Shown piece by piece: positions 18,393-28,383 of a stretch of 64,000 bases of DNA. The position numbers were made by a program, and so were the translations under genes. The notes beneath the pieces are model-generated. The model did no database searches. It was not told where the DNA came from and was given only the letters and a program-made list of their open reading frames with translations. The DNA comes from Methylocystis parvus OBBP (lineage in GTDB: Bacteria > Pseudomonadota > Alphaproteobacteria > Rhizobiales > Beijerinckiaceae): assembly GCF_027571405.1 (NCBI RefSeq), contig NZ_CP092968.1:1860001-1924000 (forward strand), in the 5' to 3' direction. Each line of letters begins with the position of its first letter. Position 1 is the stretch's first letter.

Positions 18393-19517
18393 ATGGCGAC
18401 AGATTCTTTCCCGGACCCTTTCGCTTTCGGCGACGAAATCGGCCCTTCCAAGATCGTCTATTTGCAAACGCCTTCCGTGGGTCTACGCGCAATCGTCGTT
18501 ATCGACAATGTCGCTGCCGGCCCGGCGATCGGCGGCGCGCGAATGGCGCCCGATGTGAGCGTCAACGAGTGTTTTCGACTCGCGCGCGCGATGACGCTGA
18601 AGAATGCGGCTTGCGGATTGCGGCATGGCGGCGCCAAATCCGTCATCTTCGCCGACCCGTTGATGCCGCGCGCCGAAAAGGAGCAGCTGATCCGCGCCTT
18701 CGCGAACGCCATTGCGCCGCTGCACGAATATATTCCGGGCCCCGATATGGGGACGGATGAAACGGCGATGGGGTGGATTCACGATGAGATCGGACGCGCG
18801 GTCGGCCTGCCTGCGGAGATGGGCGGCATCCCGCTCGATTTCATCGGCGCGACCGGTTTCGGCGTCGCTATTTCCGCCGCGGTCGCCGCGCCCTTTGTCG
18901 GATTGTCGCTGCAAGGAGCGCGCGTCGTCGTGCAAGGCTTCGGCGCCGTGGGGGAGCACGCTTCCCGATATCTCGAGAAGCGCGGCGCACGGCTTGTAGG
19001 CGTCGCCGATATCGCCGGCGCCATCGTCGACGCGGACGGGTTGAATATAGAGGCGCTCGCACAATTGAAACGCGCCGGGAAAAGCGTCTCGGAGTATCGC
19101 GGCGGTAGGGTCATCAGCAATGAATCTCTCGTCGCGGTCCCTTGCGACATATGGATTCCCGCCGCGCGCCCGGACGCGCTTCGCGCCGACAATGTCGCGC
19201 GTCTCGACTGCAGGTTGGTCGTCCAAGGCGCGAATGTGCCGGCGACGCGAGAGGCTGAGTTGATCATGTTCGAACGCGGGGTCGTCAGCGTGCCGGATTT
19301 CATCGCCAATGCCGGCGGCGTCGTCGCGGCGGCGGTCGAATATGCCGGCGGCTCGATCCCGGCGGCTTTCGCCGAGATCGAGGAAAAAATCGGTCTGAAT
19401 ACGCGCATGACGCTCGAGCGGGCGCGCGAGGCGGGCGCGCCGCCGGTCGACGCCGCGACAAAGCTCGCGACCAGCCGGCTGAGGCGAATGATGGAGCTGC
19501 GGCGCTGGCGCGTATGA
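18393..19517 (+). CDS. Leucine/valine-type amino-acid dehydrogenase (Glu/Leu/Phe/Val dehydrogenase family)
   Basis: A 374-residue NAD-dependent dehydrogenase that deaminates branched-chain amino acids to 2-oxoacids. Seen: GGARMAPDVS, MTLKNAACGLRHGGAKSVI (catalytic-site lysines), IPGPDMGTDETAMGWI, and the C-terminal nucleotide fold VVVQGFGAVGEHAS. The end IANAGGVVAAAVEY is typical of the Leu/Val/Phe subgroup rather than glutamate dehydrogenases. It is transcribed away from the oxoacid dehydrogenase genes, which would use its product directly. Exact amino-acid preference cannot be read off. Confidence 0.88.
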   Translation: MATDSFPDPFAFGDEIGPSKIVYLQTPSVGLRAIVVIDNVAAGPAIGGARMAPDVSVNECFRLARAMTLKNAACGLRHGGAKSVIFADPLMPRAEKEQLIRAFANAIAPLHEYIPGPDMGTDETAMGWIHDEIGRAVGLPAEMGGIPLDFIGATGFGVAISAAVAAPFVGLSLQGARVVVQGFGAVGEHASRYLEKRGARLVGVADIAGAIVDADGLNIEALAQLKRAGKSVSEYRGGRVISNESLVAVPCDIWIPAARPDALRADNVARLDCRLVVQGANVPATREAELIMFERGVVSVPDFIANAGGVVAAAVEYAGGSIPAAFAEIEEKIGLNTRMTLERAREAGAPPVDAATKLATSRLRRMMELRRWRV

Positions 19518-19597
19518 TCAGTTGAATTTCCGCCCGCCCGAACGCATAAGGAGGAGTCGTTGAGCTTTGAAGAACGCCGTCTTTTACGAGTCGCATT

Positions 19598-20764
19598 TTA
19601 ATGGAAGCGCTGGACCGCAACCGCGGTCGCTTCGCCGCCGCCGATACAGAGCGCTGCAACGCCCCTCTCTAAATCATGGCGTTCGAGCGCCGCCAGCAGC
19701 GTCACGATAATGCGCGCGCCGGAAGCGCCGATGGGATGACCCAGCGCACAGGCGCCTCCATGGATATTCACCTTCTCATGAGACAGGTCAAGCTCACGCA
19801 TCGCGGCCATGACGACGACGGCGAAGGCTTCGTTGATTTCGAAGAGATCCACGTCCTGCGCGCGCCATCCCGTCTTTTCGAGAAGTTTCCGTATCGCTGC
19901 GACCGGCGCCGTCGGAAACCGCGCCGGCGGACCGGCATGAGCGGCGTGTCCGACAATGGAGGCGATCGGCTTGCGGCCGATACGCTCCGCATAGCTCGCG
20001 GTCGTGAGCGCGAGGGCCGCCGCGCCGTCCGATATCGCGCTGGAATTCGCCGCCGTCAGCGTGCCGCCCTCGCGGAAGGCGGGCCGCAGCCGGGCTATGA
20101 CCGAGGCGTCCGCGGTCGAAGGCAATTCGTCCTTGGACAAGAAAGGGCTTTCGCATGGAACGATTTCGGAGTCGAACAAACCTTCTCTCGCGGCGCGCTG
20201 TGCGCGTTCGAGCGACGTGGCCGCGAAGCCATCCTGCATCACGCGGGTGAACTGATATTCCGTGGCGCAGTCTTCCGCGAAGGAGCCCATGAGGCGCCCT
20301 TTCTCATAGGCGTCCTCGAGACCATCGAGGAACATATGATCGAGCGCCTGACGGTGACCCATGCGAAAACCCGTTCGGGCGCGGGGCAGCAGATAGGGCG
20401 CATTGCTCATGCTCTCCATCCCGCCCGCGACGATGGCGCGCGCCCCGCCGGCGCACAGACGATCATGGGCGTCCATCACCGCCTTCATGCCGGAGCCGCA
20501 CATTTTGTTGATCGTCACGCAAGGCGTCGCGTCGCTCAACGCGGCGTGCAGCGCCGCCTGACGCGCGGGCGCCTGGCCTAGCCCTGCGGCGAGGACGCAG
20601 CCCATCACGCATTCGTCGATCGCTTCGTTGTCGAGACCGGAACGTGAGGCCGCCGCCTCGATCGCCCGCCCGCCGAGCGCCGGCGCCGGCGCGTCCTTCA
20701 AGGCGCCGAGAAAGGCGCCGATCGGCGTGCGGACGGCCCCGACAATGACGACAGGATCGTGCAT
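19598..20764 (-). CDS. Acetyl-CoA C-acyltransferase (thiolase)
   Basis: A 388-residue thiolase: nucleophilic Cys in TINKMCGSGMKAVM, His in GGACALGHPIGASGARI, and the second Cys in ALCIGGGEATAVAVQRF. Start supported by GGGAGA upstream. In this setting it could cleave acetoacetyl-CoA from leucine or tyrosine catabolism, or 2-methylacetoacetyl-CoA from isoleucine; it could also act in the biosynthetic direction. It is the most downstream gene on this strand in the branched-chain block and is 66 bp from the hydrolase gene. Confidence 0.92.
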   Translation of the reverse strand: MHDPVVIVGAVRTPIGAFLGALKDAPAPALGGRAIEAAASRSGLDNEAIDECVMGCVLAAGLGQAPARQAALHAALSDATPCVTINKMCGSGMKAVMDAHDRLCAGGARAIVAGGMESMSNAPYLLPRARTGFRMGHRQALDHMFLDGLEDAYEKGRLMGSFAEDCATEYQFTRVMQDGFAATSLERAQRAAREGLFDSEIVPCESPFLSKDELPSTADASVIARLRPAFREGGTLTAANSSAISDGAAALALTTASYAERIGRKPIASIVGHAAHAGPPARFPTAPVAAIRKLLEKTGWRAQDVDLFEINEAFAVVVMAAMRELDLSHEKVNIHGGACALGHPIGASGARIIVTLLAALERHDLERGVAALCIGGGEATAVAVQRFH

Positions 20765-20830
20765 GGCGCTCTCCCGGAAACGAAGACCTTCTTCTTATCT
20801 GGCGCGCGCGCCGTACGGAGAAAGAGACCG

Positions 20831-21886
20831 CTATGCGAAGGGAAAAAGGGGTTCGCTGCTGCCGTCGCCCGCAAGGATCTTCCGGACGGAGGCCTCATCG
20901 ACTTCCTCAAGCGTAGCGGGACGCCATTTCGGCGCGGGGTCCTTGTCGACGATCGCCGCCCGTATGCCTTCATAGAGGTCGTGAGACTCGAGAAGGCCGC
21001 AGGCCGCGCGATATTCATTGGTCAGACATTGTTCCAAGCTCCGAGCGTCGCGCGCCCGCTGCAAGAGCGCATATGTCGCCTTGAGGCTCGTCGGCGAATT
21101 ACGCGCGATGGCTTTAGCGGCTGACCTGGCGAAATCCGAACCGTCGCCAAGAAGCGCAGCCAATGCCTCCTCGACATTTTTCGATTTCGCGAGCTTGCGG
21201 AGGGTGGCGCGATTTTGCGCCAATTCGCCTGGTTCCAGCCGGCGCGAGAAATATTGCAGGACGGCCGCGACATCCTGCGCGGTATGCGCGCCGGCGACTT
21301 GCCGGATCAGCTCTCCAAGCTGATGCGAATAAACGAAATGATCTGCAAAACCCGCGTGAATGGCGTCGGCGGCCGACACGGTCGCTCCCGAGAGCCCCAT
21401 ATAGACGCCGGCGCCCGCCGCCTGCGCCAGCAGCCAGGTGCCGCCGACATCCGGCACGAAACCGATGCTCGTCTCCGGCATGGCCAGCCGCGTGCGCTCG
21501 GTGACGATCCGGCAATTTCCATGCGCGGATAGCCCGACGCCGCCACCCATGACGAGGCCGTCCATGATGACGACATAAGGCTTCGAACAAGCGGCGATCA
21601 TGGCGTTGAGTTGATATTCCTCACGCCAGAAATCTCTATAATAGGATTTGTCGCCGTCGCGAAGCTCGTAAAGCTTGCGTATGTCGCCGCCCGCGCAAAA
21701 ACCGCGCTCGCCCTCGCCCGTCACCAGAATGGCGACGACATCGGGCTCCCGCACAAATTCCGCGAGCGCGCGCGTGAAATCCCGCACCATGTTCAGCGTC
21801 AGGCTGTTGAGCGCGTTCGGCCGGTTGAGTCGAATGCGTCCAATTCGGCCTTCTCGTGCGACGAGCAGCTCCTTGCAGTCGATCAC
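20831..21886 (-). CDS. 3-hydroxyisobutyryl-CoA hydrolase
   Basis: A 351-residue crotonase-fold hydrolase of valine degradation, releasing 3-hydroxyisobutyrate for MmsB. The N-terminal crotonase core has LNRPNALNSLTLNM and the oxyanion-hole motif GFCAGGDIRKLYE. HGNCRIVTERTRLAMPETSIGFVPDVGGTW-type residues follow, split here as NCRIVTERTRLAMPE and GFVPDVGGTW. The C-terminal extension characteristic of HIBCH is present (ECLTNEY-like CLTNEYRAAC, EGIRAAIVDKDPAPKW). Start is GTG at 21886, overlapping the stop of the acyl-CoA dehydrogenase as GTGA. Confidence 0.92.
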   Translation of the reverse strand: MIDCKELLVAREGRIGRIRLNRPNALNSLTLNMVRDFTRALAEFVREPDVVAILVTGEGERGFCAGGDIRKLYELRDGDKSYYRDFWREEYQLNAMIAACSKPYVVIMDGLVMGGGVGLSAHGNCRIVTERTRLAMPETSIGFVPDVGGTWLLAQAAGAGVYMGLSGATVSAADAIHAGFADHFVYSHQLGELIRQVAGAHTAQDVAAVLQYFSRRLEPGELAQNRATLRKLAKSKNVEEALAALLGDGSDFARSAAKAIARNSPTSLKATYALLQRARDARSLEQCLTNEYRAACGLLESHDLYEGIRAAIVDKDPAPKWRPATLEEVDEASVRKILAGDGSSEPLFPFA

Positions 21887-23052
21887 GAGCCACGCTCCTT
21901 CAACAGGTCTTTCGCAATGATCACGCGCATGATCTCATTGGTTCCTTCCAAAATGCGATGAACCCTCAAATCACGCTGAATCTTCTCGACCCCGTAATCG
22001 GCGAGATAGCCATAGCCTCCGAAAATCTGCATGGCGTCGTCGGCGACCGCGAATCCCGCATCGGTCGCGACGCGTTTGGCCATGGCGCAAAGCCGGGTGG
22101 CGTCCGGGGCGCGGACGTCGAGCGCGGCGGCGGCGCGCCAGAGCAGCGCCCGCGCGGCCTCCAACTGCGTCGCCATATCGGCCAATCGAAACTGAAGCGC
22201 CTGGAAATCCGTGAGAGACCGACCGAAAGCCTGCCGCTCATGCGCATAAATGAGCGCCTTTTCCAAAGCGCTCTGCCCCCCGCCAAGCGAACAGGCGCCA
22301 ATGTTCAAGCGGCCACCGTCGAGCGCGGCCATCGCCATTTTGAACCCCTCTCCCTCCGCGCCGAGTCGGTTCTCGAGCGGCGCGACGCAATCCTCGAATG
22401 CGACGATGCGCGTCGGCTGCGCGTTCCATCCCATCTTGCGCTCATTGGCGCCGAAACTCAGCCCCGCCGCGCTCCCTTCGACGAGAAAGGCGGAAACGCC
22501 CTCGGCGCCTTGCCCGCCCGTGCGCGCCATCACAATGTAGAGATGCGCGTCGCCGCCCGCGCCCGCTCCGGAGATGAATTGCTTTCGGCCGGACAAAACA
22601 TAGGCGTCGCCACGCCGAACGGCGCGCATGCGGAGAGCCGCCGCGTCGGAGCCGCAATCCGGCTCCGTCAGGCAATAGCTCGTTAGCGTCTCCATCGTAA
22701 CGAGCTTTGGCAGGAAGCGACGGCGCTGATCCGGCGATCCGAAGGCGTCGATCATCCAGGCGCACATATTGTGGATGGAAAGATAGGCTGAAACGGTCGG
22801 ACAGCCCGTTGCAAGGGCCTCGAAGATCAGCGCCGCATCGATGCGCGACAGACCGGCGCCGCCGAATTCCTCGCCGACATAAATCGCCGCCATGCCGAGC
22901 GCAGCCGCGGCGCGCAGCGTCTCGACCGGAAAGAACTTGTCGCGATCCCACTGCAAAGCAAATGGCGCAATGGCCTCGCGCGCAAAACGCATCGCCATCT
23001 CCTGAATGGCGCGCCGCTCGTCGCTCAACCCGCTAGAGGAATATGCAGACAA
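21883..23052 (-). CDS. Acyl-CoA dehydrogenase, isobutyryl-CoA/short-branched-chain type
   Basis: A 389-residue FAD flavoprotein. Seen: YCLTEPDCGSDAAALR, QIFGGYGYLADYGVEKIQRD, and the C-terminal active-site Glu in RILEGTNEIMR, as in short and branched short-chain dehydrogenases (not isovaleryl type). Next to HIBCH, it most likely oxidises isobutyryl-CoA to methacrylyl-CoA in valine catabolism. The start is set at TTG 23052, two bases after the HMG-CoA lyase stop, because GGAGG lies 6 bases before it; upstream open frame overlaps that gene. Confidence 0.88.
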   Translation of the reverse strand: MSAYSSSGLSDERRAIQEMAMRFAREAIAPFALQWDRDKFFPVETLRAAAALGMAAIYVGEEFGGAGLSRIDAALIFEALATGCPTVSAYLSIHNMCAWMIDAFGSPDQRRRFLPKLVTMETLTSYCLTEPDCGSDAAALRMRAVRRGDAYVLSGRKQFISGAGAGGDAHLYIVMARTGGQGAEGVSAFLVEGSAAGLSFGANERKMGWNAQPTRIVAFEDCVAPLENRLGAEGEGFKMAMAALDGGRLNIGACSLGGGQSALEKALIYAHERQAFGRSLTDFQALQFRLADMATQLEAARALLWRAAAALDVRAPDATRLCAMAKRVATDAGFAVADDAMQIFGGYGYLADYGVEKIQRDLRVHRILEGTNEIMRVIIAKDLLKERGS

Positions 23053-23054
23053 GA

Positions 23055-23993
23055 CTAGCCTCCGGGAATTTGTCGCGCGGAACGCTCGTCGCTCGAACAA
23101 GCGCGCCGCGCATGCGCAACACGGCTTTCAGGCGCGCGCCCGAGGCGTGCGCAGATAAAATCGCCGGCGTCGAGAAGCCGTTCGAGATCGACGCCCGTAT
23201 CGATCCCGGACCCTTGCAGCATGTAAACCACATCCTCCGTCGCCACATTGCCGGCGGCTCCCGGCGCGAAGGGACAGCCGCCGAGGCCGGCGACGGATGC
23301 GTCGAAGATCGTAAGGCCGATCTCGAGACAGGCGAAAATATTCGCGAGCGCCTGTCCGTACGTGTCGTGAAAATGACCCGCGAGGCGCTCGATCGGAATG
23401 TCGCGCGACAGGGCCTCGACGAGCTTTCGCGCGGGGAGCGGCGCGGCGACGCCGATCGTGTCGCCGAGCGAAATTTCGTCGCATCCGAGGCGATGCAGGG
23501 CGTTCGCGACCGAAATCGTTTGTGCGGGATCGATCCTGCCTTCGAATGGGCAGCCAAAGGCGCAGGAAACATAGCCGCGCAGCCGAAGGCCGCCTTCCTT
23601 CGCGGCTCGGGCGACCGGGCGCAGCCGCTCCAGATTTTCATCGATCCCGCAATTGAGATTCTTCCGCGAGAAGGTTTCGGACGCCGCCGCGAGCATCGCG
23701 ACCTCGCGGGCGCCGGCCGCAAGCGCCGCCTGCAATCCGATCTCATTGGGAACCAGAACGCTGAGCGTCGCATCAAGACAAGGATCGACGCCCGCCAAGA
23801 CCGCGGCCGTCTCCGCCATCTGCGGAACCAGACGCGCGGGCACGAAGCTCCCGGCCTCGATCGAACGCAGTCCCGCAGCCGCGAGGCGCTCGATCAGCTC
23901 GATGCGCGTCGCGACAGGCAGGATGGCGCGTTCGTTCTGCAGCCCGTCCCTCGGCCCGACCTCGACAATGCGTATGCGGTCAGGCAGCTTCAT
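23055..23993 (-). CDS. mvaB: Hydroxymethylglutaryl-CoA lyase
   Basis: A 312-residue TIM-barrel lyase that splits HMG-CoA into acetyl-CoA and acetoacetate, the last step of leucine degradation. Seen: IVEVGPRDGLQNE at the N terminus, EISLGDTIGVAAP, HFHDTYGQALAN (metal-binding His), and the signature AGLGGCPFAPGAAGNVATED with its active-site Cys. The start overlaps the end of the biotin carboxylase gene by 14 bases, indicating coupling. Confidence 0.93.
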   Translation of the reverse strand: MKLPDRIRIVEVGPRDGLQNERAILPVATRIELIERLAAAGLRSIEAGSFVPARLVPQMAETAAVLAGVDPCLDATLSVLVPNEIGLQAALAAGAREVAMLAAASETFSRKNLNCGIDENLERLRPVARAAKEGGLRLRGYVSCAFGCPFEGRIDPAQTISVANALHRLGCDEISLGDTIGVAAPLPARKLVEALSRDIPIERLAGHFHDTYGQALANIFACLEIGLTIFDASVAGLGGCPFAPGAAGNVATEDVVYMLQGSGIDTGVDLERLLDAGDFICARLGRAPESRVAHARRACSSDERSARQIPGG

Positions 23994-25971
23994 CGCTCGC
24001 CCGCCAGGCCAACAGCTCCTCGCCCTCGCGCACGGATTGTCCTTCTCCGCAATAGACGTTCTCGACGACGCCGTCGCCGGGAGCCTTGATCGGTATCTCC
24101 ATCTTCATCGCCTCGAGCAGGATAAGCGGGGCGCCCTTGCCGGTGTGATCGCCCCGCTTGACGAGAACGCGGATGACGCGCGCGGGAACGGGCGCCAGAA
24201 AAGCGCCGTCGAGCGCGACGATCCGCGATGGCGGAGCCAGCGGATCGATCCATTCGAGGAGATGATTTCGTCCGTCGACGATGACGACGCATTTTGAATC
24301 TTGGGCGATGACGCAGACGTCGCGACGCAAGCCGTCGATCTCGATCGCAAGGCGCTCCTCTCCCCATAGCGCGGAAACGACGCAGGCGCCTTGTGCGACC
24401 TTCATGTGGAAGCTTCGCGCATCGATCGGCTCGATTGAACATTCGAGCCGTTGCGACTCACGACTGAAGGCGAGCCTGATCGTTTCCTTCCCGTACAGCC
24501 GCCACCCATCCGCCGCCGACCAGGGAGAACAAGGATCGTTATAGGCGGCGCGCGCGGCGGCCTGCCGCCGCCAGTTCGCCGCAGCGGCGGCGAGCAAGAA
24601 ACGTTCGTCGGTCGGCGGCTCGGCGGCGTCGACCCCAACGACATCCTGCACGAAGCCGAGATCGATATCGCCCGCCTGGAAACGCGCCTGGCGAAGCAAC
24701 AGGCGTAGAAAGTCGAGATTGGTTTCGACGCCGACAAGTTCGACGGCGGCGAGCGCCTGCTGAAGGCGCCGCACCGCCGCGTCCCGCCTATCGTCCCAGA
24801 CCACGATCTTGGCCAGGAGCGAATCGTAGCAGGTCGAGATTCTGTCGCCCCGCTTCACGCCGGTTTCCAGCCGGAGATTCGGGCTTTCCGCCGGGAGTCG
24901 TAAATGAGCGATGACGCCCGATGACGGCATGAACCCCTTTGACGGATCTTCGGCGCAAAGACGCGCCTCAATCGCATGGCCGCGCGCTTCGATCATATCG
25001 GCGCCTTGCGGCAAGGCCTCGCCGCAGGCGACGCGCAATTGCCACGCGACGAGATCGACGCCCGTCACCATCTCCGAGACCGGATGCTCGACCTGCAACC
25101 GAGCATTCACTTCGAGGAAGAAGAATCGCGCGCCATCGACGAGAAACTCGGCCGTGCCCGCGCCCGTATAATCGCAGGCGCGCACGATGTTCCCGGTCGC
25201 ATCGCGCAATCCCGCGCGCATCGCGTCAGGCAAGCCGGGGGCCGGCGTCTCCTCCACGATTTTCTGATGATTGCGCTGGAGCGAACAATCGCGCTCCGGA
25301 AATAGCGCAACGCAGCCATGTTTATCGGCGACAAATTGCACTTCGACATGTCTCGGCCGCTCGACATATTTTTCGAGCAGTAAATGGCCGTCGCCAAAAG
25401 CCGCCAGCGCTTCGCGCCGGGCGCTCTCGATCGCGAGCGGCAGTTCATCCTTTGAGCGAACGATGCGCATTCCGCGCCCGCCGCCGCCCGCCGCCGCCTT
25501 CACCATGACGGGAAATCCGACCTGCGTCGCCGCCCGGGTGAAGGTCGCGAAATCCTGCGCATGGCCGTGATAGCCGGGAAGAACGGACACGCCGATTTGA
25601 TGCATCAATTTCTTGGCGGCCGCTTTGTCTCCGACCGCACGAATGGTCTTTGGAGAGGGACCGACGAAAATCAGCCCGGCGTCTATGCATTGCTGCGCGA
25701 AGTCCGCCGACTCAGCAAGGAAGCCGTATCCCGGATGCACGGCCTCGGCGCCGCTTCGCCGCGCGGCGTCGATCATGCGCTCAGACGAAAGGTAGCTGTC
25801 GCCTGCCGGCGCCGCGCCAATGCGCCAGGCCTCATCCGCCATCTCGACATGCAAAGCGTCTTCGTCCGCGTCTGAAAAGACGGCTACGGTCGAAAGCCCC
25901 ATCTTCCGCGCCGTTCGGATGATGCGGCAGGCGATTTCGCCTCTATTGGCGATGAGGAGCTTGCGAAACAT
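23980..25971 (-). CDS. mccA: Methylcrotonyl-CoA carboxylase, biotin-carrying alpha subunit
   Basis: A 663-residue subunit: biotin carboxylase N-domain (FRKLLIANRGEIACRIIRTA), ATP-grasp (KAAAGGGGRGMRIV; EVNARLQVEHPVSEMVTG), BC C-domain, and a C-terminal biotinyl domain with the biotinylated lysine in LLEAMKMEIPIKAP. It carboxylates its biotin for transfer by the beta subunit encoded two genes upstream (26765-28366). Acetyl-/propionyl-CoA carboxylase alpha chains look similar; the neighbouring HMG-CoA lyase, methylglutaconyl-CoA hydratase and isovaleryl-CoA dehydrogenase point to methylcrotonyl-CoA. Confidence 0.92.
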   Translation of the reverse strand: MFRKLLIANRGEIACRIIRTARKMGLSTVAVFSDADEDALHVEMADEAWRIGAAPAGDSYLSSERMIDAARRSGAEAVHPGYGFLAESADFAQQCIDAGLIFVGPSPKTIRAVGDKAAAKKLMHQIGVSVLPGYHGHAQDFATFTRAATQVGFPVMVKAAAGGGGRGMRIVRSKDELPLAIESARREALAAFGDGHLLLEKYVERPRHVEVQFVADKHGCVALFPERDCSLQRNHQKIVEETPAPGLPDAMRAGLRDATGNIVRACDYTGAGTAEFLVDGARFFFLEVNARLQVEHPVSEMVTGVDLVAWQLRVACGEALPQGADMIEARGHAIEARLCAEDPSKGFMPSSGVIAHLRLPAESPNLRLETGVKRGDRISTCYDSLLAKIVVWDDRRDAAVRRLQQALAAVELVGVETNLDFLRLLLRQARFQAGDIDLGFVQDVVGVDAAEPPTDERFLLAAAAANWRRQAAARAAYNDPCSPWSAADGWRLYGKETIRLAFSRESQRLECSIEPIDARSFHMKVAQGACVVSALWGEERLAIEIDGLRRDVCVIAQDSKCVVIVDGRNHLLEWIDPLAPPSRIVALDGAFLAPVPARVIRVLVKRGDHTGKGAPLILLEAMKMEIPIKAPGDGVVENVYCGEGQSVREGEELLAWRASDEAA

Positions 25972-25974
25972 CGT

Positions 25975-26757
25975 CTAAAGTCCGCGCCAGTCAGGGCGCC
26001 GTTTTTCCAGAAAGCCGTTCAAACCCTCGACGCCCTCCGGCGAGGCGCGACGTTCGGCGAGAAGATGCGCCGTCTCCATCAGAAGCGAGGCGTCCGGCGT
26101 CCGATTCTCGTAAAGGCGCACGAGCCGTTTCACCTCGGCTTGCGCGCCCGGGGCGCCAAGCAGCAGCGCTTCGACGATCCTGTCGCGGGCGGAGATCAGC
26201 GCGCCTTCCTGCGCAACCTCATGAACAAGCCCCATATGGAACGCGCAATCGGCCCCGACGATTTCGGCCCCGAGCGCAAGCGCGCGCATAGCGCGCGGAC
26301 CGATCGCGCGAAGGACATAAGGCCCGACCACCGCCGGAACGAGGCCCAGACGCACTTCGCTCAAACAGAATTTTGCGGCCTTCGCGGCGAGCGCGATATC
26401 GCAACAGGCGACGAGGCCCATCCCGCCCCCAAAGGCCGCGCCCTGCACCAGCGCGACGGTTGGCTTCGGAAGGCGATCCAGCGCAGCGAACATTTCTCCA
26501 AGCGCCAAGGCGTCTCGCTCATTTTCCGTCCGCTCGGCGCTCGCGGCCCGCTTCATCGCCTCGATGTCGCCGCCGGAGCAGAAATTGCCGCCTGCGCCGC
26601 TCAGCACGACGACGCGCGCGTCGGGATCGGCCGCGAGACGGGCGAAAGCCTCGGTCAAACGCCGCACCATCGCTGCGTCGAGCGCATTGCGCCTGTGGGG
26701 TCGATTCAGCGTCAGGGCGACGACGCCTCTTTCGTCTCTCGACTCGATCAGATCCAT
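25975..26757 (-). CDS. Methylglutaconyl-CoA hydratase (enoyl-CoA hydratase family)
   Basis: A 260-residue crotonase-fold enzyme: LTLNRPHRRNALDAAMV, GGNFCSGGDIEAMKRAA (oxyanion hole), GAAFGGGMGLVACCDIAL, LSEVRLGLVPAVVGPYV. Placed between the two methylcrotonyl-CoA carboxylase genes, its likely substrate is 3-methylglutaconyl-CoA, giving HMG-CoA for the lyase. The ATG at 26757 (GAGG upstream) is preferred over one at 26784 that would overlap the beta-subunit gene. Three bases separate it from mccA. Confidence 0.9.
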   Translation of the reverse strand: MDLIESRDERGVVALTLNRPHRRNALDAAMVRRLTEAFARLAADPDARVVVLSGAGGNFCSGGDIEAMKRAASAERTENERDALALGEMFAALDRLPKPTVALVQGAAFGGGMGLVACCDIALAAKAAKFCLSEVRLGLVPAVVGPYVLRAIGPRAMRALALGAEIVGADCAFHMGLVHEVAQEGALISARDRIVEALLLGAPGAQAEVKRLVRLYENRTPDASLLMETAHLLAERRASPEGVEGLNGFLEKRRPDWRGL

Positions 26758-26764
26758 GCGCGCC

Positions 26765-28366
26765 TCACATCCGAAAGAGACCAAAACGCGTCCTTTCGGC
26801 GGGCGCGTTGAGACTGGCCGCGAGCGCGAGCGCCAATGCGCGCCGCGTATCGGCCGGATCGATCACGCCGTCGTCCCAAAGCCGGGCGCTGGAATAGAGC
26901 GCGTCGCTCTGCCGCTCATATTGAGCGCGAATGGCGTCGGCGTAAGCGCGCTCGTCTTCACTCGTCCAGTTCGCGCCGCGCGCCTCGTTCGCGCTGCGTT
27001 TGACGCGCGTCAGCACATTGGCCGCCTGCTCGCCGCCCATCACGCCAATGCGCGCATTGGGCCACATCCAGAGAAATCGCGGCGAATAGGCCCGCCCGCA
27101 CATGGCGTAATTTCCCGCGCCGAAACTGCCGCCGATCACGACCGTGAATTTCGGGACCGCAGCGGTCGCGACCGCCGCGACCATCTTCGCCCCCTCCTTG
27201 GCGACGCCCTGCGCTTCGTATTTCTTTCCGACCATGAAGCCTGTCGTGTTCTGCAGAAAAACGAGCGGCGCGCCATGCTGTGCGCACAGCTCGATGAAAT
27301 GCGCCGCCTTCGACGCGCTTTCAGGGAAAATGACGCCATTATTGGCGACGATCCCAACGTCATGGCCCCAGATGCGTGCGAAGCCCGTCACCAAAGTGGG
27401 GCCGTAAAGCGCGCGAAATTCATCGAAACCGCTATCGTCGACGATACGAGCGATAATTTCGCGCGCGTCATATTGAGCGCGCGGATCGCTCGAGACGACG
27501 CCATAGATCTCTTTCGGATCAAAACGCGGCTCAATGGCGGGTCGCGTGACCTTTCCGCGCCTTTCCGGCAAATGGCCGACAATTTCGCGCACAAGCGCGA
27601 GCGCATGCGCGTCATTCTCGGCAAGATGATCGGCGACGCCGGATTGCGTGCAATGCACGTCGGCGCCCCCAAGCTCATTCGCCGAAACGACTTCGCCGGT
27701 CGCAGCCTCGACGAGCGGCGGCCCGGCCAGAAAGATCGTTCCGTGATTGCGGACGATGATCGTCTCGTCGGACATTGCCGGCACATAGGCGCCGCCGGCG
27801 GTGCAGGAGCCCATCACCGCGGCGATCTGCGCGACGCCGTCGGCGGACATCCTGGCCTGGTTGTAGAAGATCCGGCCGAAGTGATCCCGGTCGGGAAAAA
27901 CGTCTTCCTGGGTCGGAAGATTGGCGCCGCCGGAATCCACGAGATAGACGCAAGGGAGTCGATTCTGCGCCGCGATCTCCTGCGCGCGCAGATGCTTTTT
28001 GACCGTCATCGGAAAATAGACGCCGCCCTTCACCGTGGCGTCATTGGCGACGATCATGCAGTCGCGGCCGACGATCCGGCCAATTCCCGCGACCACGCCA
28101 GCGCAGGCGAGCTTGCCGTCATACATGCCATGGGCGGCGAAATGTCCGATTTCAAGAAAGGGCGTCAGCGGATCGAGAAGCGCCTCGATGCGTTCGCGCG
28201 CGAGCATCTTTCCGCGCGCAAGGTGCCGCGCCTGCGCCTCCGCTCCGCCTCCGAGACGAATGGCCGCCGAGGTCTCGTTCAAACGATCCAGCAGAAGAGT
28301 CATCGTCTCGCGATTGCGGGCGAAGGCGTCTCCCCGCCGATCGATGGACGTCTCCAAAATAGCCAT
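26765..28366 (-). CDS. mccB: Methylcrotonyl-CoA carboxylase, carboxyltransferase beta subunit
   Basis: A 533-residue carboxyltransferase of the crotonase superfamily. Seen: [66 protein letters not shown] and [15 protein letters not shown], all typical of MccB. The start at 28366 is chosen because GGAGG lies 5 bases upstream; the frame is open further but that stretch antisenses the isovaleryl-CoA dehydrogenase gene end. Forms the holoenzyme with MccA. Eight bases before the hydratase ATG. Confidence 0.95.
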   Translation of the reverse strand: MAILETSIDRRGDAFARNRETMTLLLDRLNETSAAIRLGGGAEAQARHLARGKMLARERIEALLDPLTPFLEIGHFAAHGMYDGKLACAGVVAGIGRIVGRDCMIVANDATVKGGVYFPMTVKKHLRAQEIAAQNRLPCVYLVDSGGANLPTQEDVFPDRDHFGRIFYNQARMSADGVAQIAAVMGSCTAGGAYVPAMSDETIIVRNHGTIFLAGPPLVEAATGEVVSANELGGADVHCTQSGVADHLAENDAHALALVREIVGHLPERRGKVTRPAIEPRFDPKEIYGVVSSDPRAQYDAREIIARIVDDSGFDEFRALYGPTLVTGFARIWGHDVGIVANNGVIFPESASKAAHFIELCAQHGAPLVFLQNTTGFMVGKKYEAQGVAKEGAKMVAAVATAAVPKFTVVIGGSFGAGNYAMCGRAYSPRFLWMWPNARIGVMGGEQAANVLTRVKRSANEARGANWTSEDERAYADAIRAQYERQSDALYSSARLWDDGVIDPADTRRALALALAASLNAPAERTRFGLFRM

Positions 28367-28383
28367 GCCGCCTCCAACTGGCG